Positions 10,053 through 21,360 of a stretch of 64,000 nt of DNA are shown one piece after another; the stretch's first letter is position 1; each line of letters begins with the position of its first letter. Below the pieces are notes generated by a model that had not been told where the DNA came from, ran no database searches, and worked only from the letters and a program-made list of their open reading frames with translations. Both the position numbers and the translations under genes were made by a program. This stretch comes from Ochotona curzoniae (taxonomy: Eukaryota > Chordata > Mammalia > Lagomorpha > Ochotonidae): assembly GCF_017591425.1 (NCBI RefSeq), contig NW_024467120.1, forward strand, positions 6,324,001 through 6,388,000. Direction: 5' to 3'.

Positions 10053-12744
10053 TTTTTATATTTCCCTTTTAATTTCTTCATTGATCTATTAGTTGCTCAA
10101 AAGTGCATGTTTTGATCTTTATGTATTTATGTATTTTCTGAAGTTTCCCCTTTCACGGATTTCTTCTTTTATGTAACTGTAGCCAGAAAACAGATTTCAT
10201 GCGATGCCAATATTCTCAGATTTACCAAGACTGTGTTGTGAATGGATGTGTCTTATTCATTCTGGAGAGAGTTCCACTCGCGATTGTGAAGGATTTGCTC
10301 AGCACCTATTGCCTGAACTAGTTTGTGTAGGCCTGTTAGCTCTGCTTGATCCGAAGTGTAGTTTATAGCCAAGGTGTCTTTATTGGTCTTACCTAACTGT
10401 ATCACATTCTCTCTTTCTGGTGTGTTAGTATTTGCTGCATATGTTTATGGGCTCTGATTTGGGGTTCCTATATTCTTACAGTTATTAGATTCTCTCTTGC
10501 TGAGTTGACCCCCCCCATTATCAATATGTGATGATCCATATTGCATCTCTATTGTAGTTTTTGATTTAAGCAGTTTCTTATTTAGACATCTTATTCTTTC
10601 ATTGAACTCCAATTTCTCTGCTACAACTACTTCTTTTCTCTTTCATTTTCCACTTGCATGGATTGTCTTTCTCTATCTCTTTACTTCAAATCTGCATGTG
10701 TCCTTGGAGGTGAAAGGAGCTTCCTAAAGGCAGCGTTGAGATGAATCTTGAAGGTTTGTTTGTCCATTCAGCCTTCCGCAAACTTTTGATTGAAGAATTT
10801 TATTTACGTGCAAGGCTAAGACTGATTGCTAACAACTTGCTGCTGCTGTCTAATTCACTGCTCTGAGATTGCTCTGTAGGTTTTTCCTTTCATCTTCTGC
10901 TGTCTTCCTTTGTGGTTGGGGGACTTTCTTTAGTAGTAGGTTTTTATTCCTTTCTTTTTTATTTTTACTGTACTTATTACAGGGTTTTGTCTTGGGGTTA
11001 CGATGTGATTTACAAATCATCTTAGAGCAACAGCGGGTCATTTTAAGTCGATAATGGCTTCACTTTGATCATAACAAAGTTATGTGGTTTCACTCCATAT
11101 CCTCTTCACACATTTTGAATTGTTGTTATATAACAGTTAACACATTATTATAGCTATTGTTTCAATATTTCTGTCATTTAACACTTATACTAAAGATGTA
11201 ATTTATATACTACAATCACAATATTCTGAATTTGATGATATATTTACTTTTATTGCTGAGTTGTATAATTTTAGATATTTTTGTGTTACTGGCTAGCCTT
11301 TTTTTCTTTTGCTTTGCATATGCCTGTTGAGAATTCCTTATGCATTTGGCTGAAGTGAACTCCTTTAGCTTTTGTTCATTTGTGAAAGTTTTTATCTGCT
11401 GCAACTCTGAAGGATAGCTTTGCCATGTACTCTATTCTAGGGGGGGTTCCCTTCAGAAGTTGGAGTATATTATTTCACTCTTTTCCAGCTTGTAAGGCGT
11501 CTGCTGAGAAAGCTGAGGCTAAAAGTATTGCAAGTCTCTTATACTATCTGCCTTTTTTCTCTTGTTGCTTTCAGGACCCTTTTTCTATCTTTGAACCTCA
11601 ACAGTTTTATTGGATGTGTTTTGGTACAGTACTATTTAAGCTGATTCTGACTATAGATCTTTTTTATCTTCTAGTATAGGGACATTTCTTTTTTCAATTT
11701 TGGAAGGTTTCTACTATTATTTCTTCAATTTTCTTTAATATCCCTTCATCTTTCTCAACTCCATGTTTAATACCCCTTTTAGCCTTTGATGCTATCCAAT
11801 AAACCTCATAATCTCTTTTCATGTTATTCTGTTTCTCTCCTGACTGTGTTGTCAACCACTTTCTCCATGAGTTCACAGTTCTTACTTCTCCTCCATAGAC
11901 ACTGCTGTTCATGCTCTCTACTTCATTTTTCTTTTTATTCATGATATTTTTCAATTCCAGGATTTATTTGTCCTCCCCAACCCCTTCCCCGAGTGACTTC
12001 AATTTGTTTTATTTATTTTGTTGAATTGGTCTGTTTTCCTAAAGCTAAACAGGCTTCCTTAAAGAAGCTATCTTAAATTTCTTGTCAAAATTTTATCTGT
12101 CTTTAAGATTGGTCAGTGGCTACTTATTTTGTCTGCTTTGTGACATATTTCTCTAATGGCTCTTATATCTTGTGATCATTTGCCAACATCTGTACTTTGA
12201 AAAAGCAGGTACTTATCCCATTGTTTACAGTATGGCTTTGTTTGGGAGTATTCCTGAATTATAAACTTATCTAAGGATTTCAGCAAGCAGATCATCTATT
12301 ATGATCCCACTTGTGCCCTATCCCCAACCACCTCAGGTCACCCAGCACCAAGCCAGAGTGCAAGACCTTGGCTCCTGAGGTCTGTGTATCATCGTGCATT
12401 ATTTGGGCCTAAGGATGCTGTACTCAGTAAGCAATGATATCAACAAAAATTTAGTCCATTTTTCAGAAGCTCTAAGTTCTCATTTGGCACTGAAGTGTTC
12501 TAGAGGCTATTTCTAATGATAAAGACCTTGATGCCAGGACTGCGAGGGTCTACCCAATGCTGAGTTTTACTATCATGGGTCTGATATCGGATTCCATGAT
12601 AAAGTTTTATAATTCTCTATTTCCTCAATAAGACAGTATCTTTGCACTATACTGCCTACAGTTGGGGGAAAGATGGTGTCGTAATGTAAAACTGATCTTA
12701 CATTCTCAAATGCATCTTCTTTCGTTTTAAAAAACATGAATTCA

Positions 12745-13000
12745 TTCTCATCTGCTTTAAAGGCAAAATGACAAAGACAAATTCTTTCCAGTGTTTAACT
12801 CCCATGTGCCTGCAACAGCCAGGGTCAAAGTCAGAAACCTGCATCTCCATCCAAGTCTCCTAGGTGGATGAAAACATCCAAGTGCCTGAGCCCATCATCT
12901 GCTGTGTCTCAGAATGCACCAGCAGGAAGCTGGATGGGAATTAGAGCCTCACAAGCATTACAAGAGGCAGCTTAGCTCACTGTGCCACAATGTCCACTCC
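12745..13000 (-). mobile_element. Old, diverged CSINE-related copy
   Basis: Recognisable blocks are gcctgcaacagccagggtca, caagtctcctaggtgg, agcaggaagctggatgggaa and cactgtgccacaatg. Divergence is much higher than in the neighbouring copy at 13014. This is an earlier lagomorph SINE subfamily. Confidence 0.65.
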
Positions 13001-13013
13001 ATCTGCTCTGTTT

Positions 13014-13316
13014 TAAAGATTCACTTGTTTCTATTGGAAAGGCAGATTTACAGAGAGGAAAGACAGAAAAATTTTCCATCTGTTGGTTCACTCCTCAAAT
13101 GGCCACAATGGCCAGAGTTGTACTGATCCAAAACCTGGAATCCAGGTCTCCCACATGGGTGCAGAGGCCCAAGTATTTGGGCCATCCCCTGATGCTTTCC
13201 CAAGCCAAAAGCAGGAAGCTGGATTGGAAGTGAAGCAGACGGGATATGAACCAGCACCCATATGGGATGCTGGCACGTGCTCATGAAGGATTAGATACTT
13301 ATACCATCCCTACTAA
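13014..13316 (-). mobile_element. CSINE
   Basis: Tail aaagattcacttgtttctat, body caggtctcccacatgggtgc, then ttgggccatcccctgatgct, B-box side gggatatgaaccagc. It directly abuts the older copy to its left, giving two SINEs in the same direction. Confidence 0.85.
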
Positions 13317-13839
13317 CCCCTCCATCTCCTCTTAACCAGAAACTATAATTTCCCACCTGGTTTCCTTACTTCTTATGCAGATATTTTTCATTAGTAATAT
13401 TTCTGTGGGTGGATGATTACTCCACCATTTGCTCTTCTCGGGATAAGTTCACCACAGGCTTCAATAACAAACACTATTTTGAGCTCAATTTAATTCATTT
13501 CTTCCCCTTTTCTTTCTCTCTTTGTTTCTGGTTTGGGCTAGTGAGGGGCCTTTGTTTCCCAACTGTAGCTTACTTCCATAACCCTTGTGGCAGTTTCAGA
13601 ATTGATCCAAGAGCCCACAGCTTTCTTCTGTAGGGATTGGCAATCCCAAAGATGCTAGCCCAGCAAAGGCCTCAGGTCATAATCTCAGAGATCCTGATCA
13701 CTCCCTGAACTCCCAGAATGCCTTCATTTCCACATTCCATGTAGGGGAAAAGAGTGTCCAAGGTTATCTACTGGATGTGTTTCCTAACAAGACTTCAACA
13801 ACATTTTCCTATGAAATCAAATAAAAACATTTTGTTGAT
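13317..13839. other. Unique sequence, no gene seen
   Basis: A pyrimidine-rich stretch lies at 13498-13530 (ttcttccccttttctttctc). There is no recognisable protein similarity or repeat. Confidence 0.5.
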
Positions 13840-14168
13840 GGGCCTGGCTGCATGGCCTAGCGGCTAAAGTCCTCGCCTTAAACGCTCTGGGATCCCATAT
13901 AGGCGCCGGTTTTAATCCCGGCAGCTCCACTTCCCATCCAGTTCCCTGCTTGTGGCCTGGAAAAGCAGTCAAGGACATCCCAAAGCTTTGGGACCCTGCA
14001 CCCGCGTGGGAGACTTGGAAGAAGTTCCTGGCTCCTGGCTTCGGATCGGCATAGCACCAGCCATTGCGCTCACTTGGGGAGTGAATCAGTGGACGAAGAA
14101 TCTTCCTCTCTGTCTCTCCTCCTCTCTGTATATCTGCCTTTCCAATAAATAAATAAATCTTAAAAAAA
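13840..14168 (+). mobile_element. CSINE, little diverged
   Basis: Head gggcctggctgcatggccta, B-box variant ggttttaatcccgg (13908-13921), body gggaccctgcacccgcgtgg, tail ccaataaataaataaatctt. CpG sites survive in the body, which points to a fairly recent insertion. No convincing target duplication was found. Confidence 0.92.
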
Positions 14169-14451
14169 TTTTTTTTTGGTTCACTCAACCATTCTGTTCC
14201 TTATTTCTTGTTGTTTCAAGGCAGAAATTCTACTCTTTATGTGCAACATTAAACATTTAAATATTTCAAAACATGTTAACTCCCAGGTGTCTATAGAAAA
14301 CTAGCTTTCAGCTCAAATCAACTGTGGTGAGCCTAAGGAAGCAACAGCAAATAAAGTGTTTTTTAAAAATTTGTTTATACTGCCCTCATCAAAGATTCAT
14401 TAGACAGTGCTATGTGAAACTGTACTAAGAAGTAGATTTAAGATGATATCA
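14169..14451. other. Unique spacer between SINEs
   Basis: AT-rich and featureless, ending in the left target duplication of the next SINE (agatgatatca, 14441-14451). Confidence 0.5.
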
Positions 14452-14790
14452 GGGCCCGGCGCAGTGGCGCAGTGATTAAGGTCCTCGTCTTGCACGCCTA
14501 GGATCCCATATGGGCACCGGTTCTAATCCCGGCAGCCCCGCTTCCCTTCCAGCTCCCTGCCTGTGGCCTGGGAAAGCAGTCAAAAAAGACCGCCCAAGCT
14601 TTGGGACCCTGCACCCGTGTGGGAGACCCAGAAGAGGCTCCTGGCTTTGGATCGGCATAGCATAGCATTGGCCGTTGCGCTCACTTGGGGAGTGAATCAG
14701 TGGACGGAAGATCTTCCTCTCTGTCTTTCCTCTCTGTATATCTGCCTTTCCAGTAAAAATAAAATAAATCTTTTTTTTTTTTTTAAAAAA
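14452..14790 (+). mobile_element. Young CSINE with perfect 11-bp target duplication
   Basis: The head gggcccggcgcagtggcgca is intact, as is the B box (ggttctaatcccgg, 14519-14532). The duplication agatgatatca at 14441-14451 is repeated exactly at 14791-14801. CpGs are retained through the body. Of the copies here this is among the closest to a transcription-competent SINE by promoter sequence. Confidence 0.96.
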
Positions 14791-14939
14791 AGATGATATC
14801 AAAACCAGAGATTGTCAACATGAAATGACCTGATTGCCCTCACGAGTCCAGTACGACACAAGATCACCGGGCTTCATCACCAGGATGTCTGAGTTTTAAG
14901 CATAAGTAACAAATTCCCAAGGCTTCCTGTTTTTTTTTT

Positions 14940-15263
14940 TAAAAAAAGATTTATTTTTATTATTTTTTTATTGGAAAGGCGGATATACAGAGAGGAGAGA
15001 CAGAGAGGAAAATCTTCCGTCCAATGATTCACTCCCCAAGTGAGCACAACAGGCCGATACTATGCCAATCCGGCCAGGAGCCTCTTCCGGGTCTCCCACG
15101 CGGGTGCAGGTTCCCAAAGCTTTGGGCCGTCCTCAACTGCTTTCCCAGGCCACAGGCAGGGAGCTGGAAGGGAAGCGGGGCTGCCGGGATTAGAACCGGC
15201 GCCCATATGGGATCCAGGGCGTGCAAGGCGAGGACCTTAACCACTGCGCCATCATGCCTGGCC
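14940..15263 (-). mobile_element. Young CSINE, inverted relative to its neighbour
   Basis: Tail aaaagatttatttttattat, body gtctcccacgcgggtgcagg, reverse B box (gggattagaaccgg, 15185-15198) and head cactgcgccatcatgcctgg. Flanked by ctgtttttttt on both sides (about 14928 and 15264), a plausible T-rich target duplication. CpGs are well kept. Confidence 0.93.
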
Positions 15264-16017
15264 CTGTTTTTTTTGTTGTTGTTGTTGTTTTTTTAATCCA
15301 CCTACCTCCAGGATCCATTACACAGAGTTGCATGAGATCAAGCAGGTAAAATTAATTTACAAATGGCAACATTGATTCATGTAACCTTTTTAAACCTCCC
15401 ATACAGAAAAAGAATGAAACAGATCTAAGTCAAATGAAAGGGAAGTAGATAAATGAGATAGAAATTCCAATAATTCACTATAAGCTTTTCTTACATCGTT
15501 TAGTAGCAATATATTCTAGTGTTGAAAAAGATACTTCAAGAAATGTCTAATCCATCACCCAGTTCTCCCGCAATTATTTCCCAAATGTCATAACCAATTC
15601 ATTTTGACCACCTAATAGGACACTTCCTGGTCCCTTCAATAAGCCAAAATATACATTATACCTCCAATCAGTGCTTGGCAACAGTGAGTAGACAGAAGCT
15701 TGGTTTGTGATGACCAAAACTTGAGAACCCTTCATTGCTTGATCTACAACACTTAGTAGCTTTTTGTGCCCTGTCATCCAAACACTTTGATGGTCACTAC
15801 CTCTTGTTCAAGGCTCCTATGTTCCCAGGACAGAGGGAATCTTAGATGCACTGCAGAGGTGTTATCACCCACTTCACTAATGATATGAAGATCCGTGCCT
15901 GGGGACTTAAAAACAAATTTATTTAATGAGGAATAAAGGTGTAACAGGAAACAGCTAAGCTTCCTAATGCAAGGCCCAAGCCTTAAGACTTGGACTTCAC
16001 GAACAATCTCTCTTTTG

Positions 16018-16019
<2 letters not shown>
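15264..16019. other. Unique sequence, no gene seen
   Basis: A (GTT)n-like stretch (tttttgttgttgttgttgtt) begins this interval at about 15270-15290. The rest is unique sequence without recognisable coding similarity. Confidence 0.5.

Positions 16020-16064
<45 letters not shown>
16020..16064. repeat. (TG)22 microsatellite
   Basis: An uninterrupted run of about 22 TG units. Uninterrupted length makes it likely to be polymorphic. Open frames across it on both strands are artefacts of the repeat. Confidence 0.98.
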
Positions 16065-16065
<1 letters not shown>

Positions 16066-17826
16066 AAAGGTGTTCTGGAAAGCAAAGCATGTGGAAGCAT
16101 GGCAACAGTGAGTCAGAAGGAGGTGGGGGACCCCCCACCACGAGGCTGGCATTTAGAGACAGACTGTGAGAAGGTTACTAAAATCGCATTTCTCTGGCCC
16201 AACTCTCTTTCAGTGAAACAGCAATATGAAATAAAACACAATATAATGGATGCGAAGGATTGTTCCTAGAGAAGAACAGGATATGAGATTGAGTCTCACA
16301 TGCTATACTTCTCCTATTTCAGATTAATAAAAGAGGCAATTACCTGATTTAAAAACGTACTCTTAATTGATACTAGTTAAGTACTCCTACTGTTGGTACC
16401 ATAAGTACTAATAGTACTGAGTGATTTATTTCAGCTCTCAGAGCTTGGAAGTTTCATTGCTGGTTTCTACCTCAATTATAATGCACTAGAAATGGGACAG
16501 ACACAAGAACCATTTAATGTGTCACACTAGGGAACGTGGGAAGAAGCGATGGAAGTGGATGTTTTGCACAGAGGAGAGGAACTAGAGCAGCACAATGATT
16601 ATAGAATATGTTTTTCCCCTTGTCTCTCCCTCTTTGTATAGGCTTATTTTGTTTTGTTTTTGTGTTGCTCCCCCTCTCATTTTATAGCCTAAGTGTGATT
16701 CCTAAAGGGTGTTGTGCTTGCAGGTTTATGGCCCTGACTAATGGAATTGCTCTAAATAACATTTTGATCTGGTAAGGTCACCCAGAGTGCTATACCTTTC
16801 CTATAATGAGTCAGGTCTGGACCAGGCATTTCCCAGAATTGAGATGGTAATGAAGTCATTAGTTTCTTCCTACTTGAAGCCCTAGCTAGAAAGCAGAATT
16901 CTATGGGCCAAGTCTGAGTGGGCTTTTTTTTTCATAAATCCCACACCCAGCTGAGCTGTAACACCTGTTACATTTTCCCAGGAGCTTGAGCCATAAGACC
17001 ATTTCCAATCTATTTGCTCTTCTTCTTCCACAGGACACTGACAATGGCAGGGGTCCCTGTTTTCTAAGGCACTGCTAATTGAAAATCTCTGGCTGGTGCA
17101 AATGTGAACGCAAACCCACAAGAGTTCCAAATAAGACTGCAATGATTAGTTCCTTCTCTTTTTAAAAATAACCTTTATAGTGCAGGTTATACAAGATTAA
17201 TTTGTTCCAGGGAAAAATACTCATTGAACCTTTGCTCCCAATAAACTTCTACTTTCCACACACTGTTTTATTATTTTTTTTTTAAGAGAAAGAAAAAGAA
17301 AAAAGAGAAGGGAAATAATAAGACCTGGAGATCGGCTTCGCCTACAGCCCCGTGCGTGTGAGAACTGGAGAATGGGTGGCATTAAAATGTATTTGCTTTT
17401 GCTGTGTACTTTCAAAATCTTCCCTATTGATTAATTCTGAACACAAGAAGTGGGAACAAAACGGAGGTCCAGCAAATGAACAAATGTAGAAGGATTACAA
17501 TGGCAGGTTTAACAGGAAGGTCTGTTTTCAAGTACAGAATAATTAATACAGGAGGAACAACAACAAAAAGAATGTTCCTATAGAAAAAAAAACCCTGAAT
17601 GTTTGGATCTAACAACAGTCTGTGAGGCAGGGGGAAGGGGGGGAAGACATGTAAAACAAACAAGGACAACATTAGATGAGTTAACTGTCAGGTTTCAGCT
17701 AGCGTTTCACAGAAAATGAAAAGTCAGAAAGAAAGTTGGCATAAACTTGTTCACATGTATATATTCCTCTGGGAATTAGAATTTCCTGCAGGTTTGAGCC
17801 TTGAAGGCATCATTTGGAACCCACCA
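16065..17826. other. Unique sequence, 1.8 kb, no SINE
   Basis: No gene is recognised. Minor features are an A/G-rich stretch at about 17283-17315 and G-runs at 17630-17643. The left target duplication of the next SINE is at 17816-17826. Confidence 0.5.
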
Positions 17827-18169
17827 GACCAGCACAGTGGCCTAGTAGCTAAAGTCCTCATCTTACCTCACCTTCCATATGATTGCCGGTTCTAATCCCG
17901 GCAACCCAGCTTCCCATCCAGCTCCCTGCCTGTGGCCTGCGAAAGCAGTCAAGGACGGCCCAAAGCCTTGGGACCCTGCACCTGTGTGGGAGACTGGGAA
18001 AAGGTTCCTGGCTCCTGGCTTCAGATAGGCTCAGCTCTGGCCAGCCGTTGTAGCCGCTTGGGGAGTGAATCAGTGGACGAAGAATCTTCCTCTCTGTCTC
18101 TCTTCCTCTCTGTATATCTGACTTTGCAATAAACATAAATCTTAAAAACAACAACAACAACAAAAACTT
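17827..18169 (+). mobile_element. CSINE with 11-bp target duplication
   Basis: Bracketed by ggaacccacca (17816-17826) and ggaagccacca (18170-18180), 10 of 11 identical. B box ggttctaatcccgg at 17887-17900. The A-rich end has become a short (CAA)n run (aacaacaacaacaacaa). The 5' end shows a small gap around the GGATCCCATATGGG block. Confidence 0.94.
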
Positions 18170-18955
18170 GGAAGCCACCAAACGAGACACGTCTCTATGG
18201 CCCCAGCAGGTGCATCCTCCACCTGAGTTCCCTAAACAGTGAGCTGCCTGGGAAGTCTACCATGTTCCTTCGGGCTTTTTTATTTGTTGTTTTGAGGTTG
18301 ATGTTTGGAAATATGTTGCCTGTGCTCAGTGTGGCTGTGTGAGCTAGGTAGCGCTTTCATTCTCTTCTCTAATAATATAGAACAGAGCTTATGATAAGCT
18401 TTCAGTTACGGGCAAGGTGTACGGATCAGTAGGAAAAAGATATGATCGCATCATAAGAAGAAAGAAATGACTAAATTGTCAATAAATATCTAATGAGCCA
18501 TATTCCTGCCACATAAACTATTTTTATCCTATTAAATCAATATGTAGCTTGAAACCGAGTCTTAAAAAGAGCTGAGACCCTCAAAACTTTTAACACTAAA
18601 CTCATATAGCTCCTGACCCTGAATGAGCCCTTTAAATGTATCTGGATGCCTACTCAGAACAGGTGAGAAGTTCACCATGTAGCACAGAAGGAAACATTTT
18701 TAAATTGACATACATGAAAATAGCTTCTCTGGTAATTCAGAAATATTCAAATCTTTCCAATATCATATTTTATCTTAACTGCTATATAATAGAAACATGG
18801 TGATTAGATTTTATTGTTTCATATAAACCTGAAATGTTAGCAGACTTTATTATCCATATAATGGACAAATTTTCACATACATTTTCTTTCAAGTTACCTA
18901 TACAAACATGCTTAAAAACATTTGTGGAAAATGGAGTAAAACAGATAAAATTGGT
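18170..18955. other. Unique AT-rich sequence
   Basis: No gene, repeat or RNA recognised, apart from the right-hand SINE duplication at 18170-18180. Confidence 0.5.
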
Positions 18956-19256
18956 GCCTCTAACATATGCACCCCATTTGAGCACTGGTTCAAGACCTGG
19001 CTGTTGCACTTCTGGTCACTCTGTTAAGTGCCTATGAAAACAATGAAAGATGGTGCAATGGGTACTCAGACCTCTGCAATGTATTACTGACCAAACCTAC
19101 ACCTGGGCAACACAGATGGAGTCCCAGGTCCCTGCGTGACCTAGTCCCAGCCATTGCAACCACATGGTGAATGAATCAGCAGATGCAGATTTCTGTCTCT
19201 ATTTCTCCTTCTGTCTCTCTAACCCTGCCTTTCAAACACATAACCAAATAAACTTT
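18956..19256 (+). mobile_element. Old diverged lagomorph SINE
   Basis: Weak head, then gcaccccatttgagcactgg, ttcaagacctggctgttgca, a tgaatgaatcagcagatgca block and a tctgtctctatttctccttc tail. It fits an older relative of the CSINE family. Confidence 0.65.
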
Positions 19257-19291
19257 TTTTTTTTCTTTTAGAAAAAAGTAAGCTTATTTTT

Positions 19292-19367
19292 GGTGCACCC
19301 TGTGCCCATTTGGGATTCTGGTACATGCAAGGCAAGGATTTAGCTACTAGACTACTGCACTGGGTCC
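19292..19367 (-). mobile_element. Antisense CSINE head fragment
   Basis: Only the 5' (promoter) part is present, in reverse: gtgcccatttgggattctgg, acatgcaaggcaaggattta, actactgcactgggtcc. The rest of the element is missing. Confidence 0.7.
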
Positions 19368-19645
19368 TTCAATAGACATTTGACAATACCTTTCTATCCT
19401 TTATTTTTGTCTGGAATAAACATATGGTTGTCCCTGGTGCTCTAGGGCTATGCTTAAATGCTTGAGAAAATGCTAGCCATTTTGTAGTTGCTTTAAATTT
19501 TCATTCCAATTCTCTGTGAGCCTGTGCTATTGAAGCTTGGATTTTTTTTTTTGTCTCAACCCACATTTTATCTACATACACTGTAGGACTTGATCATACA
19601 TGAGCAGAAGGATCAGCTTAAGAATCAGTTAAGAATCAAATTAGT
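19368..19645. other. Unique spacer
   Basis: Contains a short T-run at about 19542-19551 and the left target duplication of the next SINE (19631-19645). Confidence 0.5.
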
Positions 19646-19989
19646 GGGCCCGGCATGATGGCGCAGTGGTTAAGGTCCTCGCCTTGCATGCCTAGGATCC
19701 CATATGGGTGCCGGTTCTAATCCTGGCAGCCCCGCTTCCCTTCCAGCTCCCTGCCTGTGGCCCTGGAAAGCAGTCGAGGACGGCCCAAAGCTTTGGGACC
19801 CTGCACCCACGTGGGAGACCCAGAAGAGGCTCCTCACTTCTGATTGGCTCAGCTCCAGCCCTTGCGGCCACCTGGGGAGTGAATCATCGGATGGAAGATC
19901 TTCCTCTCTGTCTCTCCTCTCTGTATATCCACCTTTCCAATAAAAATAGAATAAATCTTTTTAAAAAATTTTAAAGAAAGATTTGAAAA
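19646..19989 (+). mobile_element. Young CSINE with 15-16-bp target duplication
   Basis: The sequence aagaatcaaattagtg at its left and aagaatcagattagtg at 19990-20005 differ at one base. The head gggcccggcatgatggcgca is intact. The B box is ggttctaatcctgg (19712-19725), one C-to-T change at the CpG. Body and tail match the copy at 14452 closely. Confidence 0.96.
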
Positions 19990-20005
19990 AAGAATCAGAT
20001 TAGTG

Positions 20006-20146
20006 AGCAAATTACAACTGCCCTTATCTCATTTGTTCTCCACTTAAATCTGCTACATATTTATAATGTCACAACCTTATCCAAAGAATTTCATGTTTAC
20101 AACCATCACACAGAAAGATTAAAACAGGAACCACAAAGGAAAGGTT

Positions 20147-20149
<3 letters not shown>
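20006..20149. other. Unique spacer
   Basis: Short AT-rich spacer before the CA microsatellite; nothing recognised. Confidence 0.5.

Positions 20150-20183
<34 letters not shown>
20150..20183. repeat. (CA)n microsatellite, about 17 units
   Basis: Uninterrupted acac run preceded by ggttacat. Shorter than the TG tract at 16020. Confidence 0.97.
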
Positions 20184-20185
<2 letters not shown>

Positions 20186-21035
20186 GTCTCAAAAGACTGG
20201 ACAGAAGTTTCTAGCAAATATTTCAGTAAAGGTGATACCTTCTTATGCTTCAAGAAGGGCCGGTAACAATGATGCAGTTGGGGGCACTTTCCTATCCTCA
20301 TCAGAGTGGATCGCTCTAGATTCTTCTTTCCATTGTCTCTCCTTTTGGTTGTATTTTTTCCAAGGAGGATGGCTTTGTGACACTTCATCGATCATCACCC
20401 ATCCTTAACTTTCCTGTTTCCTGCTTTACTGAGTCACAGATGTCTAAGAAAGCTGCACTTTACTGCCATCTTCACCAGTAGGCCCTGTCGTCTACTGGGA
20501 TATCTTCCGACAGGTGCTAGTGATTTATTGGTCAATTTCTATTACGTATTAGTGATGCCTTTGGGGAGCCATAAGATTCCTCAGAATTTACTTTCAAGGA
20601 AACTACTAAATCTGTTAGCTTGGCAATACTAGTCCATATTTTAATTATGAAAAGGTGAGCATAAAGTCATTTTAAGCCTTGCCCCACTCATGAAGTAGGA
20701 AAAAGCATTGAAAAGAAACTTGTCAGGAAGCAAAGGTTCTGCGATGAATCTGACTGTAAGAACTTAAACTCTTTGGGGCTTTCATGTCATGATCTGTAAG
20801 ATACAGGATGTCCAACAGGCAGAACACAGGTCTTTACACTTGAACTTCCTGCTGGTCTCGGGAGCCATAAATCCTCTTTGTATTCTTGCATGACTCCAAT
20901 ACAACATGTTTCCTACCATGACCTCCAGTCAAGACCCACCAGCCTGGGGCTCCGTAGCATGGTGAGCAACCTAGCCACAGCAGTGTTCTTTGCCTTTCTT
21001 TTCTTTACTTTCAAAATATTTTTTTCTTTTTTTTT
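20184..21035. other. Unique sequence apart from a probable MIR
   Basis: No gene is recognised between the CA microsatellite and the next SINE. A T-rich run leads into the SINE tail at 21020-21036. Confidence 0.5.
20700..20830 (+). repeat. MIR-type SINE fragment (probable)
   Basis: The block aagaacttaaactctttggg followed by gctttcatgtcatgatctgt and aagatacaggat follows the MIR core order (CTTAACCTCT.. CAGTTTCCTCATCTGTAAA..). Strongly diverged, so the call is tentative. Confidence 0.5.
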
Positions 21036-21360
21036 TTTAAAGATTTATTTTTATTATTTTCTTATTGGAAAGGCAGATGTACAGAGAGGAGAGACAGAGA
21101 GGAAGATCTTCCGTCCAATGATTCACTCCCCAAGTGAGCACAACGGCCGATGCTATGCCGATCCGGATGCCAGGAGCCTCTTCCGGGTCTCCCACGCGGG
21201 TGCAGGGTCCCAAAGCTTTGGGCCATCCTCGACTGCTTTCCCAGGCCACAGGCAGGGAGCTGGAAGGGAAGCGGAGCTGCCAGGATTAGAACCGGCGCCC
21301 ATATGGGATCCCGGGCGTGCAAGGCGAGGACCTTAACCACTGCGCCACCGCGCCGGGCCC
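21036..21360 (-). mobile_element. Young antisense CSINE
   Basis: Tail aaagatttatttttattatt, reverse B box (aggattagaaccgg, 21281-21294), head cactgcgccaccgcgccggg followed by ccc. The head is very close to the apparent consensus and CpG-rich. A loose target duplication (actttcaaaatattttt / acttaaaatttttaat) flanks it. Confidence 0.94.

Larger units (their letters stand above)
6870..12740 (-). mobile_element. Old antisense L1, interrupted by SINEs and internally deleted
   Basis: Reading left to right gives an L1 backwards. First comes the 3' UTR (gtatcctttgaccaatattc, then ctggtagacaccattctgct, 6905-7140). Next is the antisense of the ORF2 C-terminal region (cccagcagtgggtttactgc near 8610; gcaaatattgtctcccattt near 8992; gatttatttctgggctctcg near 9670; accaggttgttttgattgcc near 9732). 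The end of the reverse-transcriptase region follows to about 9985. After a 57-bp SINE fragment, the sequence resumes inside the antisense endonuclease region (10053-10750) and continues through ORF1-like antisense (11400-12000) into 5' sequence. Most of the ORF2 middle is missing. Every frame is riddled with stops. Divergence is clearly higher than in the sense L1 at 2785-5652, so this is an older L1 lineage (L1M-like, by recall). Confidence 0.8.

Noticed and set aside
14452..14532. tRNA-like A and B boxes at SINE heads
   Set aside because: They belong to tRNA-derived SINE promoters; no full tRNA cloverleaf is present in any copy.
20878..21336. 152-codon plus-strand frame
   Set aside because: Its second half is the CSINE at 21036-21360; the first half has no family resemblance.
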